From contig JAZQJI010000024.1 of the NCBI GenBank assembly GCA_045541475.1, forward strand, positions 1 through 53,150: a stretch of DNA of 53,150 nt, read 5' to 3'. The translations under genes were made by a program, and so were the position numbers. Below, one piece after another: positions 50,725 to 53,150 of the stretch. The stretch's first letter is position 1; every line of letters starts with the position of its first letter. The DNA comes from RGIG3077 sp045541475 (GTDB lineage Bacteria; Bacillota; Clostridia; Oscillospirales; Ruminococcaceae). Under the pieces are notes generated by a model. The model was given only the letters and a program-made list of their open reading frames with translations, was not told the DNA's origin and did not search any database.

Positions 50725-51009
50725 GTGCCTTTAACCACTGACCCGACTAACCCGGACACCGACGGCGATGGTTTGCTTGACGGAGAAGAAATTGATCCTG
50801 CAATCAGATGGTCTGAAAAGCGTTATTATTTAGCTAATAATTGTGCGGAATTAGCTAGCAAATCTTGGAATAAAGCCTTTGATGATGATCTTGATGCCAA
50901 ATCTATTACATGGTTGCCTTCAAAGTTTAAAGATAGTATTGGGAAACGTAGCGGATCATATACCATTGATTTTAATGATGAAATATTGAAGGAAAGATTC
51001 AATCAATAA
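50725..51009 (+). pseudogene. Orphan toxin tip with intact linker
   Basis: The frame reads PLTTDPTNPDTDGDGLLDGEEIDP (calcium-binding linker, about residues 2-25) and then continues without a break into a 69-residue tip (RWSEKRYYLANNCAELASKSWNKAF... ending EILKERFNQ). The only start available is a GTG without a good binding site, and an in-frame stop lies just upstream, so it was once the 3' end of a long gene. The tip is not assigned; NNCAELASKSWN includes a Cys residue that might be catalytic, but that is speculation. The gene after it encodes a small three-helix membrane protein. Confidence 0.65.
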
Positions 51010-51109
51010 CTAGAATGTGTTGCGTTGGGTTAAGTGTATGATTTTTGATTACAATTCGTCAAAATGTGCATTAGACTTTTGTGTCAACATGAAAAAATTG
51101 GAGAAAAGA

Positions 51110-51406
51110 ATGAAAAGAATAGTATTGCCTTTGATATTAAATACATTATATTCTATGTTGGGTTGGTTTATTTGCATTATACAAGTGGGTTCGTCAATGA
51201 TAGCTGATTATAATTCATATTTAGTATTGGCATTATCATTATTGCATTTGTTTGTGGGAATAATAATCAACATATTTGTATATTCGACATTAAAAAAGAA
51301 TAACGAAACAAATAGAATTAACGATATGTTATTAAAGATTGATTGCACAATCATTATAGTTCCGTACATATTACTTTTGTTATTGACAGTAATTGGTTGG
51401 CTGTAG
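51110..51406 (+). CDS. Three-helix membrane protein, putative immunity
   Basis: A 98-residue protein with three predicted membrane helices (about 5-28, 34-58 and 76-97). ATG 51110 has GGAG six bases upstream; earlier in-frame starts at 51089 and 51017 would add a hydrophilic stretch. The family is unknown. Small multi-helix proteins following toxin tips are common immunity proteins for membrane-active or wall-targeting toxins, which is the basis for the suggestion. Confidence 0.55.
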   Translation: MKRIVLPLILNTLYSMLGWFICIIQVGSSMIADYNSYLVLALSLLHLFVGIIINIFVYSTLKKNNETNRINDMLLKIDCTIIIVPYILLLLLTVIGWL

Positions 51407-51474
51407 TATATGTTTGCTAAAGGCGGTTTAACGATAACAGAAAGGTTAGCGAAAGTCTGGTTTCGGTTTGACGT

Positions 51475-51528
51475 AATAATCTGGATACCGATGATGACGA
51501 TTTGCTTGACGGCGAAGATAACAACTGA
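51475..51528 (+). pseudogene. Third linker remnant
   Basis: An 18-codon in-frame stretch reads NNLDTDDDDLLDGEDNN and stops at 51528; a stop also lies two codons upstream. This is a degenerate copy of the DTDGDGLLDGEE linker of the two upstream remnants, with no tip left. Confidence 0.55.
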
Positions 51529-51546
51529 GCAAAGAATAATACACAT

Positions 51547-51576
51547 AAAAAGCGAGCTTTTTGAGCTCGCTTTTTC
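51547..51576 (+). terminator. Terminator at the end of the toxin/immunity array
   Basis: AAAAAGCGAGCT (51547-51558) and AGCTCGCTTTTT (51564-51575) form a 12-bp stem with a T-run. Confidence 0.88.
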
Positions 51577-51746
51577 CATTTCAGGACAGATTTCGACATT
51601 TCGGGACAAGGGTATTGATTTTTCTTCTGTAAATACCTTATGATAGTTGTGTAGTGTAGTAGTAATAATGCGTTAGTAAGTATATTGCGAATGCATCAAT
51701 ATGAAACTACTAACATCAGATAACTATAAATTATCGGAGGTTAATC

Positions 51747-51932
51747 ATGAATTTTGAAAACAATGTACCATTTATTGTTAGCTTAGCGAGCTACAATAAG
51801 CGAACTACTACATTACCTTTGTGTTTAGAAAGTTTGTTTGCACAGACCTTAAAGCCAAGAAAGATTATTCTGTATCTTGATGATACAGTTGATGCAAGCA
51901 CTTTGCCTAATAGCTTAAATTGCGTTAACTAA
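51747..51932 (+). pseudogene. Truncated glycosyltransferase N terminus
   Basis: GGAGG and ATG 51747 start a 61-residue frame reading PFIVSLASYNKRTTTLPLCLESLFAQTLKPRKIILYLDD, the beginning of a glycosyltransferase with the usual nucleotide-binding strand. It stops after about one fifth of such a protein, and the following DNA is unrelated (repeat copy B). It is a broken gene, truncated by recombination. Confidence 0.7.
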
Positions 51933-51995
51933 TGCGTCATTTCGATGATGCAAGAAAAGAACCCCAGACCAACTTAGGTCGGAGGTACGGAAGTC

Positions 51996-52056
51996 GTTGC
52001 CGTTAAGCAAAAAAAGCTCTGCAAGCAATGAAATACTTGAAAAACGTCGTAGAATC
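51996..52056 (+). repeat. Dispersed repeat copy B
   Basis: About 80% identical by eye to copy A (46011-46071). One frame reads VKQKKALQAMKYLKNVVESG. With copy A it brackets the toxin/immunity array in direct orientation, 6 kb apart, and it directly follows the truncated glycosyltransferase. Confidence 0.65.
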
Positions 52057-52094
52057 AGGCGAAAATCAAGTGATCAATTCCGTGAAGATATCAC

Positions 52095-52126
52095 AAAAGA
52101 CTTGTACATCTGTACAAGTCTTTTTT
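52095..52126 (+). terminator. Rho-independent terminator after repeat B
   Basis: AAGACTTGTAC (52097-52107) pairs with GTACAAGTCTT (52112-52122) and is followed by a T-run that merges with the next -35 box. Confidence 0.85.
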
Positions 52127-52127
52127 A

Positions 52128-52181
52128 TTGCCAAAATGTGTGGGGTGTGGTATAATATAGGAGGTTGAGCAGACCGATTAG
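52128..52181 (+). promoter_or_regulatory. Promoter/leader repeat, copy 1 (GNAT gene)
   Basis: TTGCCA (52128-52133), 17 bases, TATAAT (52151-52156). The 35 bases 52147-52181 recur at 52847-52881 with about four mismatches, including a GGAGG not followed by a start codon at normal distance. Confidence 0.75.
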
Positions 52182-52221
52182 AATTATCATAAACAAGAAA
52201 AGTATATCATGAGGAAGAGCT

Positions 52222-52719
52222 ATGCTTAATATAAGACCATATCGAAGAAATGATAGCAAAAAAATAGCAAATTGGTGCCAGGATAAGATAACATTTTATA
52301 AATGGAGTGAGGGACGGTTAGGAGAATTTCCTGTTTTGCCTGAGCGAATTGAACAGGCTGTTTCTGGAAGAATAGATAATGAAAAATATTTTCCATTTAT
52401 TGCATTCGACGAAACAGGCATCGTGGGTTTTTTCACTCTTCGTCAGCCGGGTGCGGATTCAGACGAGTTAAGTTTCGGATATGTCATTCTCTGTCCTCAG
52501 ACAAGAGGCAAAGGCTACGGAAAACAAATGCTGAAGCTAGGAATAAAATTTGCCTTCGAGCTTTACGGTGCCTCTAAAGTCTCGCTAGAGGTGTTTGAAA
52601 ATAATCCCTCTGCATATCACTGCTATAAATCAGTGGGATTTAAGGAAAACGGCAATATTACAACTTATGATTTGTGCGGTGAAAAATGGAAAAGCATAGA
52701 GATGGAGATGAATCGTTAA
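52222..52719 (+). CDS. GNAT family N-acetyltransferase (RimJ/RimL-like)
   Basis: A 165-residue acetyltransferase. The acetyl-CoA loop is CPQTRGKGYGKQMLKLGIKFAFE (about 93-115), preceded by strand ELSFGYVIL and followed by VSLEVFENNPSAYHCYKSVGFKENG (about 122-146), the standard GNAT C-terminal half. The RimJ/RimL-like start IRPYRRNDSKKIANWC is clear. GAGGAAGAG precedes the ATG. The gene forms a compact unit with its own promoter and terminator. The acceptor is unknown; such lone cassettes include drug- and toxin-inactivating acetyltransferases. Confidence 0.88.
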   Translation: MLNIRPYRRNDSKKIANWCQDKITFYKWSEGRLGEFPVLPERIEQAVSGRIDNEKYFPFIAFDETGIVGFFTLRQPGADSDELSFGYVILCPQTRGKGYGKQMLKLGIKFAFELYGASKVSLEVFENNPSAYHCYKSVGFKENGNITTYDLCGEKWKSIEMEMNR

Positions 52720-52760
52720 TTTCCAATCTATCGAGCTGAACATATTACATATCCGTTCTC

Positions 52761-52788
52761 AATGTCATCTATTTTGAGCAAGACAGAC
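52761..52788 (+). repeat. Dispersed repeat copy C (short)
   Basis: AATGTCATCTATTTTGAGC and the following AAGACAGAC match 46082-46109 of copy A with two mismatches. It lies between the GNAT stop and its terminator, the same position copy A has behind the solute-binding lipoprotein. Confidence 0.6.
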
Positions 52789-52796
52789 AAGTTAAA

Positions 52797-52828
52797 ACCT
52801 CCGATGTGAAAGCATCGGATGTTTTTTG
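52797..52828 (+). terminator. Rho-independent terminator of the GNAT unit
   Basis: TCCGATG (52799-52805) pairs with CATCGGA (52813-52819), followed by TGTTTTTTG. Confidence 0.82.
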
Positions 52829-52881
52829 TTGCAATAGTATGCGTGTTATGGTATAATATAGGAGGTTGGGCAGACCGATAA
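52829..52881 (+). promoter_or_regulatory. Promoter/leader repeat, copy 2 (VOC gene)
   Basis: TTGCAA (52829-52834), 17 bases, TATAAT (52852-52857), then the same GGAGGTTGGGCAGACCGAT leader as copy 1, 700 bases away. Confidence 0.75.
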
Positions 52882-52909
52882 ATAAGAATTTGGCGGAGGT
52901 ATATGTCAT

Positions 52910-53150
52910 ATGAGTATAAGTGGATTAAGCTGTATTTTCCCTTCTCCAGACATAAAGAAAACAGCGGAATTTTATGTATCAAAGCTGGGCTTCAGAGCAG
53001 TTGAATATCTGAAGAGTACAGAACCGCATATCTGCCTTTATAGAGACGATATAGAAATCATTTTGTTGCAAGCAAATACAAATAACGTTTTACCTAATAG
53101 AACCTTGTACGGATATGGTTATGATGCCTATTTATATACAGGAAACCAAG
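52910..53150 (+). CDS. VOC/glyoxalase-bleomycin resistance family protein, partial
   Basis: The first 80 codons of a VOC-fold protein, cut by the window end. SCIFPSPDIKKTAEFYVSKLGFRAVEYL is the typical first beta-alpha-beta unit, and the following EPHICLYRDDIEIILLQAN matches the second strand pair. VOC proteins include glyoxalases and antibiotic-binding resistance proteins; the specific type cannot be told from this part. GGAGG lies ten bases before the ATG; an ATG nine bases earlier is in another frame and closes quickly. Confidence 0.8.
   Translation, partial: MSISGLSCIFPSPDIKKTAEFYVSKLGFRAVEYLKSTEPHICLYRDDIEIILLQANTNNVLPNRTLYGYGYDAYLYTGNQ

Overview
This 53 kb window looks like the chromosome of a low-to-moderate GC, spore-forming Gram-positive gut anaerobe of the Oscillospiraceae/Ruminococcus type. 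The evidence is spoIVA and a sipL-like gene side by side, a secreted pectate lyase ending in a type I dockerin, a second broken dockerin fragment, a bile salt hydrolase, strong AGGAGG-type ribosome binding sites and many textbook sigma-A promoters with 17-base spacers. The assignment is inferred from gene content; no ribosomal RNA is present.

Region 1 (1-9.4 kb, minus strand) is a core region. It holds prmA, parE, a GNAT acetyltransferase and parC from one promoter, and next to them a spore-coat pair spoIVA-sipL. Downstream of parC lie a 276-base palindromic element with inward-facing terminators and a 64-base tandem repeat. Region 2 (9.4-19.5 kb) is carbohydrate and host-molecule metabolism: a GH2 beta-galactosidase-type enzyme, a dockerin pectate lyase behind a good CcpA cre match, an SF0329-like protein, a bile salt hydrolase and a GH59 galactocerebrosidase-like enzyme. 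Region 3 (19.5-26.5 kb, minus strand) is a cell-surface glycan operon: a DPM1-like glycosyltransferase, a large membrane protein, a fused pyruvyl transferase/F420-dehydrogenase-beta protein, a flippase-like membrane protein and a small lipoprotein. Region 4 (26.6-37.5 kb) is housekeeping: YibE/F, a 45-residue cysteine-rich protein, ClpC, a DtxR-type regulator, a sigma-like HTH protein, the darA-holB-ricT group, a carbohydrate-binding lipoprotein, a ComEA-like protein, and tRNA-Thr and tRNA-Tyr.

Region 5 (37.6-46 kb) looks acquired. An IS3-type element with a frameshift is followed by an ECF sigma factor, its DUF4367-like anti-sigma factor, a lipoprotein, an ABC ATPase, a large permease and a solute-binding lipoprotein. 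The last six genes use CTG leucine codons and are visibly richer in G+C than the rest of the window.

Region 6 (46-53 kb) is AT-rich accessory DNA and the most unusual part. It carries a SUKH immunity protein, a GHH/HNH nuclease toxin, a frameshifted gene in the immunity position, several small unknown or membrane proteins, and at least three orphan remnants of a calcium-binding linker (TDGDGLLDGE-type), two of them leading into short different C-terminal tips followed by small membrane proteins. I read this as a cassette array (partly decayed) of polymorphic-toxin tips and immunity genes. It is flanked by diverged direct repeats of about 61 bases, and followed by small promoter-gene-terminator units (GNAT, VOC) that share a near-identical promoter/leader.
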